Assembly (NCBI RefSeq): GCF_900129745.1
Contig: NZ_FQWS01000001.1
Span: forward strand, 1-64,000
Direction: 5' to 3'
DNA from: Winogradskyella jejuensis
GTDB taxonomy: Bacteria; Bacteroidota; Bacteroidia; Flavobacteriales; Flavobacteriaceae
DNA: 64,000 nt
The notes beneath the pieces are model-generated. The model had not been told where the DNA came from, searched no databases, and saw only the letters and a program-made list of their open reading frames with translations. Shown here piece by piece: positions 46,922 through 57,206 of the stretch (position 1 is the stretch's first letter; each line of letters begins with the position of its first letter). The position numbers and the translations under genes were made by a program.

Positions 46922-49150
46922 ATGAAATTAAAACTTTCCTTACTACTATTTAGTTTTTGCACAATCTTATTCGCTCAAGAAAACAAAAACAATGAAAAAA
47001 GTAAAGATTCAATCCAAAAATTAGATGAAGTTATCATAAATAGTAATGTGATATTTGGTTCTAAGTATGTTGCAAAAAACAGAACAGGTTCAGCTTACTA
47101 TATTTCGCCTGAAGAATTAAAAAAATATAATTATACAGACATAAATCGTGTGTTACGCTCTGTTCCTGGTGTAACCTTTTATGAAGAAGATGGCTTTGGT
47201 TTAAGACCAAATATAAGTCTTCGTGGTACATCACCTCAACGAAGTGCAAAAATATCTATTATGGAAGATGGTGTTTTAATTGCTCCAGCGCCTTACAGTT
47301 CGCCATCTGCATACTATTTTCCATCGGTGGCGAGAATGGAAGCCGTAGAAATTTTAAAAGGTAGTAGCCAAGTGCAATATGGGCCTTTTACAACTGGTGG
47401 TGCAATAAATATGGTTTCTGCACAAATTCCTGATGAATTTGGTGGTAGAATACTAGCTAATTATGGGGCATTTAATACAAGACAACTCCATGCAAAAGCC
47501 GGTGGACAAAAAGGACAGTTTGGTTATGTTGCTGAATTCTTAAATTTTGGTTCTAGCGGGTTTAAAGACTTACCTGACGACAGCCATACAGGTTTTGATA
47601 TTAATGAATTACTAGCCAAATTGCGCTACAGCAGTAAGGCAGATGCTAAAATTCAGCAATATATTGAAGCAAAATTTCAATATTCTGATGAAGTATCAAA
47701 CGAAACCTATTTAGGCTTAACAGAAGAAGATTTTGAAACAGCGCCGTTCTCTCGCTATGCATCTTCCCAAGATGACCAAATGGTAGCAGAGCATATGCAG
47801 TTTATGTTGACCCACGAGCTCAACCTAACTAAAAATTTCAGAATTACTACAAATGCATATTTAAATAAATTCAAACGTAATTGGTTTAAATTAGACGATG
47901 TTGTATTTAATGGTGATAAACAAGGAATTGCTAATGTTGTTGCTAATCCAACTGTATTTCCAGACCATATGGCAATTGTGAGAGGTGACATAAATTCTGG
48001 TGCTGATGCTTTATTGCTTAAGGCTAATAATAGAGAATATTATTCTACAGGTGTCCAAACCAAATTAGATTACCATTGGTATGGCGAAAATACGTTCCAT
48101 GATTTAGAAGTTGGTGCGCGTTATCACTATGACGAAGAAGACCGTTTTCAATGGGAAGATGGTTATAGTATAATTGACGGACAACTCGACCGAACGTCTG
48201 AAGGTCCACGAGGAGCACAAGGCAACAGAATTAGCAGTGCTACTGCGTTTGCGGCATACGCTATGTATAAACTAAAATGGAATGACCTTACGCTTACACC
48301 TGGTTTACGTTACGAGAATATTTTACTAGAACGTGAAGACTTTGGAAGCTCTGACCCAACACGTGCTGGCGACAACTTATCTACAAGAGAAAACAAGGTT
48401 GATATTTTTATTCCAGGTATAGGTTTTAACTATGCTTTTACTGATAATGTTTCAGTTTTTGGTGGCGTACACAAAGGATTTTCCCCTCCAGGAAATTCGA
48501 CTGGTGAAGAAGCTGAAGAGAGTATTAATTACGAAATAGGTTCGCGATTTACAATAGGTAAACTCCGCGGAGAGTTAGTTGGTTTTTACAACGATTACAG
48601 CAACTTATTAGGAAGCGATATCGCGGCGACAGGTGGCACAGGAAATTTAGACCAGTTTAATGCTGGTGAAGTTGAAGTCAGTGGTGTAGAGTTATTGTTA
48701 AACTATGAATTACTCCCAAACAACTCAACTTTTAAATTGCCTATTAGCTTTGGTTACACCTTTACTCATACCGAATTTTTAAATGCCTTTGATAGTGCAA
48801 ACGGTATTTGGGGAGAAGTTGAAGTTGGTGACGAATTACCATACATACCAAAACATCAATTTAACGCTGCTATTTCATTAGAGCACACAAAATATGAATT
48901 GAATCTAAGTGGACGCTATAATGGCGAATTTAGATCACTTGCTGGAAATGGCTCAATACCTGATGCTGAGCGTGTAGATTCTAACTTTATTATCGATTTT
49001 TCAGCTAAATATCATTTCAACAAAAAGTTAAGCTTAACTTCTAATATTATTAACTTATTAGATGAAACTTACGCCGTATCTAGAGTACCAGCAGGCTTAA
49101 GACCGGGACATCCATTCGGTGCTAATTTAGGCTTAGAGTTTAAGTTTTAA
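46922..49150 (+). CDS. TonB-dependent outer membrane receptor, FecA-like
   Basis: 742 residues: signal peptide (KLSLLLFSFCTILFAQ), a plug domain with NISLRGTSPQRSAKISIMEDGVLIAPAPYSSPSAYYFP and VEILKGSSQVQYGPFTTGGAINMVSAQ, and a 22-strand-type barrel ending in GANLGLEFKF. The LIAPAPY stretch recalls ferric-citrate receptors (FecA), so ferric chelate uptake is a reasonable guess. The operator-like sites upstream fit iron control. No partner TonB, ExbB or periplasmic binding protein is nearby, and the gene is monocistronic with a strong terminator. Confidence 0.88.
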   Translation: MKLKLSLLLFSFCTILFAQENKNNEKSKDSIQKLDEVIINSNVIFGSKYVAKNRTGSAYYISPEELKKYNYTDINRVLRSVPGVTFYEEDGFGLRPNISLRGTSPQRSAKISIMEDGVLIAPAPYSSPSAYYFPSVARMEAVEILKGSSQVQYGPFTTGGAINMVSAQIPDEFGGRILANYGAFNTRQLHAKAGGQKGQFGYVAEFLNFGSSGFKDLPDDSHTGFDINELLAKLRYSSKADAKIQQYIEAKFQYSDEVSNETYLGLTEEDFETAPFSRYASSQDDQMVAEHMQFMLTHELNLTKNFRITTNAYLNKFKRNWFKLDDVVFNGDKQGIANVVANPTVFPDHMAIVRGDINSGADALLLKANNREYYSTGVQTKLDYHWYGENTFHDLEVGARYHYDEEDRFQWEDGYSIIDGQLDRTSEGPRGAQGNRISSATAFAAYAMYKLKWNDLTLTPGLRYENILLEREDFGSSDPTRAGDNLSTRENKVDIFIPGIGFNYAFTDNVSVFGGVHKGFSPPGNSTGEEAEESINYEIGSRFTIGKLRGELVGFYNDYSNLLGSDIAATGGTGNLDQFNAGEVEVSGVELLLNYELLPNNSTFKLPISFGYTFTHTEFLNAFDSANGIWGEVEVGDELPYIPKHQFNAAISLEHTKYELNLSGRYNGEFRSLAGNGSIPDAERVDSNFIIDFSAKYHFNKKLSLTSNIINLLDETYAVSRVPAGLRPGHPFGANLGLEFKF

Positions 49151-49170
49151 AGATTGATGAACAACAGATA

Positions 49171-49199
49171 AAGCGTTACTGAAAAGTAGCGCTTTTTTT
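49171..49199 (+). terminator. TonB receptor gene terminator
   Basis: AAGCGTTACT (49171-49180) pairs with AGTAGCGCTT (49185-49194, one G-T pair) across a GAAA tetraloop (49181-49184); seven T residues follow. Confidence 0.87.
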
Positions 49200-50067
49200 A
49201 ATGGTACATTTTGAAGATTTTACTAGCTTCATTATAAGCGCTTTCAAAAGCCATAGCACTTAAATCGTGTGCTTTTTGCTGCGTGAAGTAAGACAGCATG
49301 CGTTCGGTTGGCATATTACCCGTAAGCTCATCTTTTGCCATTGGACAACCCCCAAAACCTTGGATAGCTCCATCAAAACGACGACAACCCGCTTTATAAG
49401 CTGCATCTACTTTTTCATGCCAAGTCGTTGGTGTTGTATGAAGATGCGCCCCAAATTCGATATTCGGGTATTTTGTGATTAAGTTTGAAAATAAATACGA
49501 AATATTTTCTGGATTAGAGCTGCCTATCGTATCGCTTAAAGATAATATTTTCACACCCATTTTAGCTAATTTTTCTGTCCACTCTCCTACTATATCTACA
49601 TTCCAAGGGTCACCGTAAGGATTGCCAAAACCCATAGAAATATAAACGACTACCTCTTTGTTTGAACCTTCTGCTATCTCTAAAATTTCGTCAAGTGTAT
49701 CTACAGATTGTGCAATGGTTTTATGCGTGTTACGCATCTGGAAATTCTCTGAAATTGAAAACGGAAATCCCAAATAATCAATTTCTTGATGTTGTGATGC
49801 ATCATTAGCACCACGAACATTGGCAATAATTGCTAATAGTTTACTCTTTGTTTTGCTTAAGTCTAATTGCGCTAAAACCTCTGCCGTGTCTACCATTTGA
49901 GGAATCGCTTTTGGCGATACAAAACTTCCAAAATCAATAGTATCAAAACCAACACGTAACAAGGACTGAATGTATTGCACCTTCTTCTCAGTAGGAATCC
50001 AATCTTTGATACCTTGCATAGCATCTCGCGGACATTCGATAAGTTTTACGTTCTTGTTCATTGACAT
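49198..50067 (-). CDS. Hydroxymethylglutaryl-CoA lyase
   Basis: 289 residues from the ATG at 50067; ATGs at 50061 and 50097 are alternatives. Cleaves HMG-CoA to acetyl-CoA and acetoacetate, the last step of leucine catabolism. Recognised by VKLIECPRDAMQGIKDWIPTEKKVQYIQSLLRVGFDTIDFGSFVSPKAIPQMVDT, the HLHTT metal-binding region and GGCPMAKDELTGNMPTE with the catalytic Cys. Slightly shorter than the human enzyme. Leucine dehydrogenase at 61348 supplies another step of the route. Confidence 0.9.
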   Translation of the reverse strand: MSMNKNVKLIECPRDAMQGIKDWIPTEKKVQYIQSLLRVGFDTIDFGSFVSPKAIPQMVDTAEVLAQLDLSKTKSKLLAIIANVRGANDASQHQEIDYLGFPFSISENFQMRNTHKTIAQSVDTLDEILEIAEGSNKEVVVYISMGFGNPYGDPWNVDIVGEWTEKLAKMGVKILSLSDTIGSSNPENISYLFSNLITKYPNIEFGAHLHTTPTTWHEKVDAAYKAGCRRFDGAIQGFGGCPMAKDELTGNMPTERMLSYFTQQKAHDLSAMAFESAYNEASKIFKMYH

Positions 50068-50107
50068 CAAATATAAGATTTCGCCTGTCGATTTCATAGT
50101 CGTTATT

Positions 50108-50860
50108 CTACAGATATGAAAAAACGAATTCTCCTAAGAACCCAAACCATATTGCAAATCCTAAGAGACCTCCAACAAAACCAGAAACAATAAACGAGAA
50201 CCTGTATTTTAAAGGGATGATTTTAAAAATGACCCATAACGAAATAAATACGCCGATAAGTAACATTATACTAGGTATAAGCCATTGATTAAATCCTAAA
50301 TCTTGAGAAATAGCAAACTCATCACCATAAAACTCTTTTTGACCCAGGAGCAGGAAACCAAATACCGCCTGACAAAAGTTAAATATTTCACGTAGTATAA
50401 ATAAAGCTAGGAATATTGATAGCCAATCTAATAGCTTAAATTCATAATCATTTTTTCTTCTATATAATAAAATTGAGAGTCCAATAAGCGAAGTCAGAAT
50501 AGTTTGTAAAGGACCGCCAAGACTGATATATATACCATCGTTGTTATCTTGATTTGGATATTTTTCATCTAATCTTTCGTTTAGAATTTTTATTTTTTCC
50601 TTGACATCCTCAGGAAATGATTCATAGTCAAAATTATCATATTGTTCATAAAGATTTTTTAGCTCTAAGTAATTCTTATCTTGCCCGATTCCCTTTTCGT
50701 AATATGTCATACTATCATGATATAACTCTGTTTGATATCCATAGTATTTAGCAACCAAAACATGTCCCATTTCATGTAATTGTGTCCCAATAATTGTAAA
50801 GGCTATAAAAGCAATAACAATGGTTAATGAGAATTTTGGTAAAAACTCAAGTTTTAACAT
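50108..50860 (-). CDS. Integral membrane metalloprotease, M50-like
   Basis: 250 residues with five to six hydrophobic helices. The zinc motif HExxH is in helix 1 (GTQLHEMGHVLVAKYYGY), as in site-2-type (M50) proteases. A soluble loop of about 70 residues (45-115) follows, then SLGGPLQTILTSLIGLSIL with the N/G-P region typical near the second catalytic segment. The Asp of the usual LDG motif is not obvious. It shares an operon direction with LysE (4-base gap). Substrate unknown; could also be a non-proteolytic member. Confidence 0.6.
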   Translation of the reverse strand: MLKLEFLPKFSLTIVIAFIAFTIIGTQLHEMGHVLVAKYYGYQTELYHDSMTYYEKGIGQDKNYLELKNLYEQYDNFDYESFPEDVKEKIKILNERLDEKYPNQDNNDGIYISLGGPLQTILTSLIGLSILLYRRKNDYEFKLLDWLSIFLALFILREIFNFCQAVFGFLLLGQKEFYGDEFAISQDLGFNQWLIPSIMLLIGVFISLWVIFKIIPLKYRFSFIVSGFVGGLLGFAIWFGFLGEFVFSYL

Positions 50861-50864
50861 ATCC

Positions 50865-51482
50865 CTAAACTAAAATAAAAATTGCAATACCAATAAATAC
50901 TATAATCTGAAGCCACTTAAACACAACTCCAGAGTTTTTATGACTTAACGTATATTCTTTTATAAACCCAGCCATCAAAGCTATTGCCGAAAATATTATA
51001 AATGATACTAGAATAAACAATCCGCCAAGAACATAAAATTGAATAACTGTGTTTAAAGTATCACTAAACAAAAAAGCTGGAAAGAACGCTAAGAAAAAAA
51101 TCGTCACTTTAGGGTTAAGTACATTCATAAAAAAACCTTGTATAAATAATTGCTTCAAGCTCTTCTTTGGTGCATTATCTGTATCAATAGAGATAGTATT
51201 ACCCGATTTATAAACTTTATAAGCTAAATATAGCAAGTAAATAGCACCAAGAATTTTAATACCAAAAAAAAGATGTTTATTGGCCTTAATGATAGCAGAA
51301 ATACCAAAAGCCAATAATGTGGTATGGATGATACATCCTGTCATTAAACCAACAACTGTTACTAAAGCGTGATTTCTACTATTAGTCAAACTTTGAACAA
51401 GTACATAAATATTATCTGGCCCTGGAGATATGGCTAGAGCAGCTGTTGCAGATATAAATAATAAGAGGGTGTCGTAATTCAA
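50865..51482 (-). CDS. LysE/RhtB family exporter
   Basis: 205 residues with six helices and the family start LLLFISATAALAISPGPDNIYVLVQSLTNSRNHALVTVVGLMTG, containing the SPGPD motif. LysE/RhtB proteins export amino acids such as lysine, homoserine or threonine; which one is not predictable. First of a pair with the membrane metalloprotease. Confidence 0.87.
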   Translation of the reverse strand: MNYDTLLLFISATAALAISPGPDNIYVLVQSLTNSRNHALVTVVGLMTGCIIHTTLLAFGISAIIKANKHLFFGIKILGAIYLLYLAYKVYKSGNTISIDTDNAPKKSLKQLFIQGFFMNVLNPKVTIFFLAFFPAFLFSDTLNTVIQFYVLGGLFILVSFIIFSAIALMAGFIKEYTLSHKNSGVVFKWLQIIVFIGIAIFILV

Positions 51483-51640
51483 ACTTTAAATTTTGGCTAA
51501 AATAAGGGAAAACACTTAATCAAAAAGTAATGAATAATTTATATTGTAGTAATAAACTTACATATTTATTTGTTTTGTCGTATTTTTATTGTTTTTAATA
51601 GTTAAATAGCTATTTTCGGCACTGTAAAAACTATCAACTA

Positions 51641-53389
51641 ATGTCATTAAACATTTTCCCTAAGCAAATTTTGCTTACAGCAGTTGTTTGCTTATTAAAC
51701 TTAACAATCTACGGACAAAGTAATGAATGTGGATTTCAATACACACCCGAAGCACAACAGTATTTTAATTCTATAAGACAAAAAATTAAACCGTTAGAGC
51801 AAGAATTTATACAGCAGCGCTTATCATCTAACTCAACTGTAATTACAGCAGTACCTATCAAAGCCCACATCATAAGAAGAACTGATGGAACTGGAGGACT
51901 TACAGTTACCGAACTCAATGATGCTATCACAGACATGAATGCCATTTATGTTGACGCAGGACTAGAGTTTTTCCTATGCGATGGTGTCAACTTTATTGAC
52001 AATGATAACTTTTACAGTTACGAAACTGATGATGAAACTCAATTATTTGATAACCACAGTCAGGCCAATATCATGAATATTTATTTTGCTAATTCAGTTA
52101 CTAGTTCCAGTAATGGCGGTAGCCTTTGTGGCTATGCGCGTTTTCCAGGTCCAGCTATTACAGAAAATATATTAATGGCTAATGGATGCGCTACTAATGG
52201 TAGTACACTCTCTCATGAGGTTGGTCATTTTTTTGCTTTATCTCACACACATGGGAATATTAATACGCCAGGTTCAACCAATGAATTAGTTGACGGGTCT
52301 AACTGTGACTCAACTGGAGATTTTATTTGTGATACACCTGCAGACCCCCAACTTGGTTATGGTAACGTGAACAGTAGCTGTATTTATACTGGTAGTACTC
52401 AAGATGCAAATAATGATTTTTATGCACCAGACCCAGAAAATTTAATGTCTTATTCTAGAAAAGAGTGTCGTACACAATTTTCTACTCAACAATTAGCTAG
52501 AATTAACGCTATCTATCAAACATCGAGAAATAATTTATCCTGTCCAAGCTTTAATGCAGACTTTACTGCCGACCAAACCCAAAGTTGCAATGCAAATCTT
52601 ACTGTAAATTTCACAAATACTAGTACAAGTGCGACGTCTTGGTCGTGGGATGTCGATGGAGATAATATCGAGGATTATAATACCCAGAACGTAACACATA
52701 CTTATAATGTAGCTGGAGACTACGATGTAGCGCTTACCATTTCGAATGGAGTCAATAGTATAAGTAAGATGAAATCTAACTACATTGATGTAGGTGCGCC
52801 AGAAATTAATACAGCTACTATTGAATTGACCCTCACACTTGATGACTGGCCAGATGAAACTACATGGCAATTTTTAGGCGAAAGCGGAGCCGTTCTATAC
52901 TCCGGTGGACCTTATATTCAAGGTACAGATGATTTCACAACAAAGGTTGAAACGTTTAACATTGACCCGAGTTCTTGTTACTCTTTTGTAATTGCTGATG
53001 CATATGGAGATGGCATATGTTGTGCTGAAGGTAATGGATCTTATGAGCTAAGAGCAGATGACAACTCACTAATTGCAAGTGGTGGGTCTTATGGTTTTGG
53101 TACTACTGACAATTTTAGAAATAATAACAACTCACTCAACATAGATGTGTTTACAATTTCAACAATCAAACTTTTCCCTAATCCTTCTTCTGGAATTTTA
53201 AACATTCAATCTGAATATTTACCAGACTCTTATAGTATAATTAATACCTTGGGGCAAGTTTTAAGAACTTCAAAAGTAGGTGCTACTTCAGAATTTAGTG
53301 TAGACATAAGTGAACTTAAAGAAGGTTTATATTTCATTAAACTGACTAAAGGCAATGCTAATCAAATTTTGTCATTCATAAGAAATTAA
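51641..53389 (+). CDS. Secreted M43-type metalloprotease with PKD domain and T9SS sorting signal
   Basis: 582 residues: signal peptide (LLTAVVCLLNLTIYGQ), metalloprotease domain (about 60-305) with TLSHEVGHFFALSHTHG, which is HExxHxxxxxH, and a following MSYS Met-turn, as in pappalysin-type (M43) peptidases. Then come a PKD domain (about 305-385, VNFTNTSTSATSWSWDVDGDN), a beta-rich region with paired Cys (CYSFVIADAYGDGICC), and a type A C-terminal sorting domain (IKLFPNPSSGILNIQ to the end). It should be exported by the type IX system and digest proteins outside the cell. Confidence 0.92.
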   Translation: MSLNIFPKQILLTAVVCLLNLTIYGQSNECGFQYTPEAQQYFNSIRQKIKPLEQEFIQQRLSSNSTVITAVPIKAHIIRRTDGTGGLTVTELNDAITDMNAIYVDAGLEFFLCDGVNFIDNDNFYSYETDDETQLFDNHSQANIMNIYFANSVTSSSNGGSLCGYARFPGPAITENILMANGCATNGSTLSHEVGHFFALSHTHGNINTPGSTNELVDGSNCDSTGDFICDTPADPQLGYGNVNSSCIYTGSTQDANNDFYAPDPENLMSYSRKECRTQFSTQQLARINAIYQTSRNNLSCPSFNADFTADQTQSCNANLTVNFTNTSTSATSWSWDVDGDNIEDYNTQNVTHTYNVAGDYDVALTISNGVNSISKMKSNYIDVGAPEINTATIELTLTLDDWPDETTWQFLGESGAVLYSGGPYIQGTDDFTTKVETFNIDPSSCYSFVIADAYGDGICCAEGNGSYELRADDNSLIASGGSYGFGTTDNFRNNNNSLNIDVFTISTIKLFPNPSSGILNIQSEYLPDSYSIINTLGQVLRTSKVGATSEFSVDISELKEGLYFIKLTKGNANQILSFIRN

Positions 53390-53412
53390 ATCTTATTAAA
53401 TACATAAAAATA

Positions 53413-53439
53413 AAAAAGGCGTATTAACTACGCCTTTTT
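53413..53439. terminator. Bidirectional terminator, overlapping the pyrD stop codon
   Basis: AAAAAGGCGTA (53413-53423) pairs with TACGCCTTTTT (53429-53439), 5-base loop. It closes the protease gene; the pyrD stop (53428-53430) lies inside the hairpin. Confidence 0.85.
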
Positions 53440-54462
53440 CATTATCTCTTTATTAATATTCTTTATAAGACTTGGTCCTTCATAGATAAAGCCTGTATAG
53501 ATTTGAATTAAATCTGCACCGGCGTCAAGTTTTTCTAAGGCATCCTCCGCAGAGTGTATACCTCCAACACCAATAATCGGGAACGCTTTTCCGCTTTTTT
53601 CTGCTAAATATTTAATAACTCTAGTTGATTTAGTTTTAATCGGCTGACCACTTAAACCTCCATTACCAATTTCTTCAAGGCGCTTTTCTGAAGTTTTTAA
53701 TCCTTCTCTATCTGTTGAAGTGTTACTTGCTATAACACCATCTAAATTGGTTTCTTGCACTAATTCTATAATCTCATCTAATTGTCCATCGTTAAGGTCT
53801 GGAGCGATTTTTAGTAAGATTGGTTTCTGTTTTTCAAAAGTTTTATTCGCTTTTTGAACTGCTTCAATTAACTCCAGTAGATAATCTTTATCATTCAGCT
53901 TGGCATGGCTTCCTACATTTGGGCAACTCACATTCAACACAAAATAATCAACATAAGGATGTAGCGCATTAAAACATTCTAAATAGTCTTTGGTATAATC
54001 TTCGGGTTTGGTTTGGGTATTTTTACCAATGTTTCCTCCGATAGCTAGCTGGCCCTTATTCTTCTTTAATTGTACGATTGCTGCTTCAAGACCTTCGTTA
54101 TTAAAGCCCATTCGGTTTATGATGCCTTGGTCTTCTTTTAATCTGAATAGGCGTTGCTTTGGATTACCTTCTTGACCTTTAGGTGTTATCGTTCCTATTT
54201 CAATAAAACCAAAACCAAAATTTGCTAACTCATTATATAATACCGCATTTTTATCAAAACCAGCAGCTAAACCTACTGGATTCTTAAATTTCAATCCAAA
54301 AAGCTCTCGCTCTAGACGTTTGTCTTCAACCAAATACAAACTTCTAAAGAGTGCTTTAACACCCGGAATTTTAGATAAGTTTCTAATTAATGAAAATGTG
54401 AAATAATGAATCCTTTCAGGGTCGAAACGAAACAAAATTGGCCTTATAAGTGTTTTGTACAT
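53428..54462 (-). CDS. pyrD: Dihydroorotate dehydrogenase (quinone)
   Basis: 344 residues from the ATG at 54462 ([25 protein letters not shown]), chosen over a longer reading frame from 54519 because family members start here. Class 2, membrane-associated, FMN-containing enzyme of pyrimidine synthesis. Visible: [46 protein letters not shown] with the active-site Ser region, and [28 protein letters not shown]. Its terminator overlaps the end of the gene. Confidence 0.95.
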   Translation of the reverse strand: MYKTLIRPILFRFDPERIHYFTFSLIRNLSKIPGVKALFRSLYLVEDKRLERELFGLKFKNPVGLAAGFDKNAVLYNELANFGFGFIEIGTITPKGQEGNPKQRLFRLKEDQGIINRMGFNNEGLEAAIVQLKKNKGQLAIGGNIGKNTQTKPEDYTKDYLECFNALHPYVDYFVLNVSCPNVGSHAKLNDKDYLLELIEAVQKANKTFEKQKPILLKIAPDLNDGQLDEIIELVQETNLDGVIASNTSTDREGLKTSEKRLEEIGNGGLSGQPIKTKSTRVIKYLAEKSGKAFPIIGVGGIHSAEDALEKLDAGADLIQIYTGFIYEGPSLIKNINKEIMKKA

Positions 54463-54527
54463 GCTTTGTGTGTTGCTGGGCAAAAATACGTCAATTTCAA
54501 ACAAATAAAAAGAAACCAAACTTGCAC

Positions 54528-54558
54528 TTGCACTATCCTTTTTCGTTCTCTATTTTTG
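54528..54558 (+). promoter_or_regulatory. pepT promoter
   Basis: TTG (54528-54530), a 20-base spacer and TATTTTTG (54551-54558), 17 bases before the pepT start codon. Confidence 0.6.
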
Positions 54559-54574
54559 AAGAAACCATACAATA

Positions 54575-55819
54575 ATGATAGACAAACAACAACTCATAGA
54601 ACGCTTTATTAGCTACGTTACCATAGATACAGAATCCGACCCAAAATCTGAAACCACACCAAGCACTGCCAAACAATGGGATTTGGCCAACAAACTAGTA
54701 GATGAATTAAAAGATATGGGTATGAGTGATGTCTCTATTGATGACAACGCCTATATTATGGCGACCTTGCCTAGTAACGTAGACCACGAAGTCCCAGTAA
54801 TTGGATTTATTTCACATTTCGATACGACACCAGATTATACAGGAGCCAATGTAAAGCCTCAAATTGTAGAGAATTACCAAGGGCAAGATTTGGTGTTAAA
54901 TGCTGAAGAAAATATTATTTTATCGCCAGATTATTTTGAAGACTTACTACTATACAAAGGACAAACCCTAATCACTACAGATGGCACAACGCTTCTTGGC
55001 GCAGATGATAAGGCTGGTATCACCGAGATAATGGAAGCCATGAAATACCTGATTATCAATCCACAAATAAAACACGGAACAATTAAAGTTGGCTTTACAC
55101 CAGATGAAGAAATTGGCCGTGGTGCACATAAATTTGATGTTGAAAAATTCGGTGCCGATTGGGCATACACCATGGATGGTAGCCAAATTGGAGAACTAGA
55201 ATACGAGAATTTTAATGCCGCTGGCGCAGTAATCAAAGTCAATGGAAAAATTGTGCATCCAGGCTACGCTAAAGGAAAAATGGTAAACAGCATGTATTAT
55301 GCTAGTGAGTTTATCAATGCTTTACCAAGGCAAGAAACACCAGAACATACCGAAGGTTACGAAGGTTTTTTCCATTTATATTCAGTTAATGGCGAAGTAG
55401 AATCCACAACGCTAGAATATATTATTCGTGACCACGACCGCATTAAATTTGAAGCGCGTAAAGCGCTGATGCAAAAAATAGCGGATGACCTCAATGAAAA
55501 GTATGGCAAACCTGTTTTTGAAATAGAAATTAAAGACCAATACTACAACATGAAAGAAAAGGTAGAACCTGTAATGCATATTGTAGATATTGCCGAAGAA
55601 GCGATGAAAGCGTTAGATATTAAGCCGCTTATAAAACCTATTCGCGGCGGAACAGATGGCTCACAATTAAGTTATATGGGTTTACCCTGCCCTAATATTT
55701 TTGCTGGTGGACATAACTTTCACGGACGTTATGAATATGTGCCCGTTGAAAGTATGATTAAAGCTACCGAAGTGATTTGTAAAATTGCGGAGATAACGGC
55801 CATAAAATACCAATCCTAA
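54575..55819 (+). CDS. pepT: Peptidase T
   Basis: 414 residues of the M20 zinc peptidase family; removes N-terminal residues from tripeptides in the cytoplasm. Metal and catalytic segments: [66 protein letters not shown] and [39 protein letters not shown]. Length is normal. Confidence 0.94.
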   Translation: MIDKQQLIERFISYVTIDTESDPKSETTPSTAKQWDLANKLVDELKDMGMSDVSIDDNAYIMATLPSNVDHEVPVIGFISHFDTTPDYTGANVKPQIVENYQGQDLVLNAEENIILSPDYFEDLLLYKGQTLITTDGTTLLGADDKAGITEIMEAMKYLIINPQIKHGTIKVGFTPDEEIGRGAHKFDVEKFGADWAYTMDGSQIGELEYENFNAAGAVIKVNGKIVHPGYAKGKMVNSMYYASEFINALPRQETPEHTEGYEGFFHLYSVNGEVESTTLEYIIRDHDRIKFEARKALMQKIADDLNEKYGKPVFEIEIKDQYYNMKEKVEPVMHIVDIAEEAMKALDIKPLIKPIRGGTDGSQLSYMGLPCPNIFAGGHNFHGRYEYVPVESMIKATEVICKIAEITAIKYQS

Positions 55820-55831
55820 AGCAATTACCGC

Positions 55832-55862
55832 TTGACTTCCTTATTTTAAAAAACTAACTTCG
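55832..55862 (+). promoter_or_regulatory. Promoter of the MBL-GNAT-DinB operon
   Basis: TTG (55832-55834), a 20-base spacer and TAACTTCG (55855-55862). It shares TTGACTT, identical spacing and AAACTAACTTCGTT with the promoter at 43892. A partial inverted repeat CTGAA/TTCAG lies at 55872-55886 in the leader. Confidence 0.6.
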
Positions 55863-55953
55863 TTACATGTGCTGAACTTGTTTCAGTAACGACAAGAAAC
55901 TTCAATTAAAACTGAATTTATCAAAGTCTTACTTGCAAGCTGAAAAAACAAAT

Positions 55954-56715
55954 ATGACAAAAATTCACCATCTAAATTGCGTAAAAATAGAATCACCAAT
56001 GGGCTCTGCAGTTGGTCATTGCCTAGTAATTGTGGAAGATGACAAATTAGTGTTAATTGATGCTGGAATAGGACTATTAGAGTCAAAACAGCCAGAAGAA
56101 AGATTAGGAAAAGAATTAATTGAGGCCACTGGATTTGTTTTTGATGAAAAGTTAACTGCTATTAAGCAAATAGAAAAATTAGGGTTAAGCCCCAAAAATG
56201 TTTCGGATATTATCTGCTCACATCTTGACCCTGACCATATTGGAGGGTTGGTAGATTTCCCTAAAGCTAAGGTTCATGTTTCAAAAGAAGAGTACGAAAG
56301 TTTTAAAAGCGGAAACGAAAGGTATTTACAGCAACAATTATCTCATAAACCGGATTTAGAACTTTATAAAATAAATGATTCCGAATGGTTTGGACTTCCG
56401 GCAAGAAAGGTTGTGCTAAGCATACAGACAGAAGTATTCTTTATCCCACTCTTTGGACATACTCTAGGCCATTGTGGAATTGCTATTAAAAGTAATAATA
56501 AATGGACTTTTTACGCTGGAGACGCTTACTATTTAAGAGCTGAACTGGAAGATAAAAATCATCCTGTTGACCAATTAGCAACAATAAGAGCCGAGAATAA
56601 CATTTTAAGATTAGAATCATTAGAAAAAGTAAGAAAAATTATAAAAAAGCATGGTGATGCAATTTCCTATTTTGGGTATCACGATCCAATCGAATTAAAT
56701 CTTTCTGATAAATGA
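55954..56715 (+). CDS. MBL-fold metallo-hydrolase
   Basis: 253 residues from the ATG at 55954. The metal site ICSHLDPDHIGGLVDF is an HxDPDH version of HxHxDH: the second His is replaced by Asp, as in some MBL groups. Further metal ligands are in LFGHTLGHCGIAI and FYAGDAYYL. Family members include lactonases, glyoxalases II and sulfur dioxygenases, so the substrate is open. Its stop overlaps the start of the GNAT gene by four bases, and the operon continues into a DinB gene. Confidence 0.8.
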   Translation: MTKIHHLNCVKIESPMGSAVGHCLVIVEDDKLVLIDAGIGLLESKQPEERLGKELIEATGFVFDEKLTAIKQIEKLGLSPKNVSDIICSHLDPDHIGGLVDFPKAKVHVSKEEYESFKSGNERYLQQQLSHKPDLELYKINDSEWFGLPARKVVLSIQTEVFFIPLFGHTLGHCGIAIKSNNKWTFYAGDAYYLRAELEDKNHPVDQLATIRAENNILRLESLEKVRKIIKKHGDAISYFGYHDPIELNLSDK

Positions 56716-57206
56716 TAACTCTAAGAGATGCAACTATTAATGACCTTTATCTAGTAAAATATTGGGATACCAAGCAACACATTAAAGATTGTGATCCAGA
56801 TGACGAATGGAATTGGGAAGTAGAATTGAACAGGAATCCAAAATGGAGAGAACAATTAGTAGCTGAGTTAAATGGAGAACCAATAGGTTTTATACAAATC
56901 ATTGACCCATATTTAGAAGAAACTAAATACTGGGGCAAAGTGGAAAAAAACAAAAGAGCCATTGATATATGGATTGGAGAGGAAAATAATTTAAACAAAG
57001 GGTATGGCACTACAATGATGAAACTCGCAATTGAAAAGTGTTTTAAAAACGAGTCAGTAGATGGCATATTAATTGACCCTCTAAAGTCCAACACTAAAGC
57101 CCATAGATTTTACGAAAGGCTTGGCTTTACATTTGTTGAAGAGAGAATTTTTGAAAATAGTGCTTGTTATATTTATGAATTACAACAAAATAGATTAAAT
57201 CAATGA
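56712..57206 (+). CDS. GNAT-family N-acetyltransferase
   Basis: 164 residues of the RimJ/RimL or aminoglycoside 6'-acetyltransferase-like group: DLYLVKYWDTKQHIKDCDPDDEWNWE at the start, an acetyl-CoA loop around GEENNLNKGYGTTMMKLAIEKCF, and IDPLKSNTKAHRFYERLGFTFVEERIF. The overall pattern recalls AAC(6')-type enzymes, so an antibiotic or small-amine substrate is possible. It overlaps both neighbours by four bases (ATGA), so the three genes are tightly coupled. Confidence 0.8.
   Translation: MITLRDATINDLYLVKYWDTKQHIKDCDPDDEWNWEVELNRNPKWREQLVAELNGEPIGFIQIIDPYLEETKYWGKVEKNKRAIDIWIGEENNLNKGYGTTMMKLAIEKCFKNESVDGILIDPLKSNTKAHRFYERLGFTFVEERIFENSACYIYELQQNRLNQ

Noticed and set aside
49171..49199. 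Riboswitch or attenuator after the TonB receptor
   Set aside because: The hairpin with a GAAA loop and T run is a plain terminator at the end of the gene.
55865..55893. REP-like palindrome CTGAA/TTCAG before the MBL gene
   Set aside because: Only five bases per arm and one copy in the window; may be chance, so it is only mentioned inside the promoter entry.
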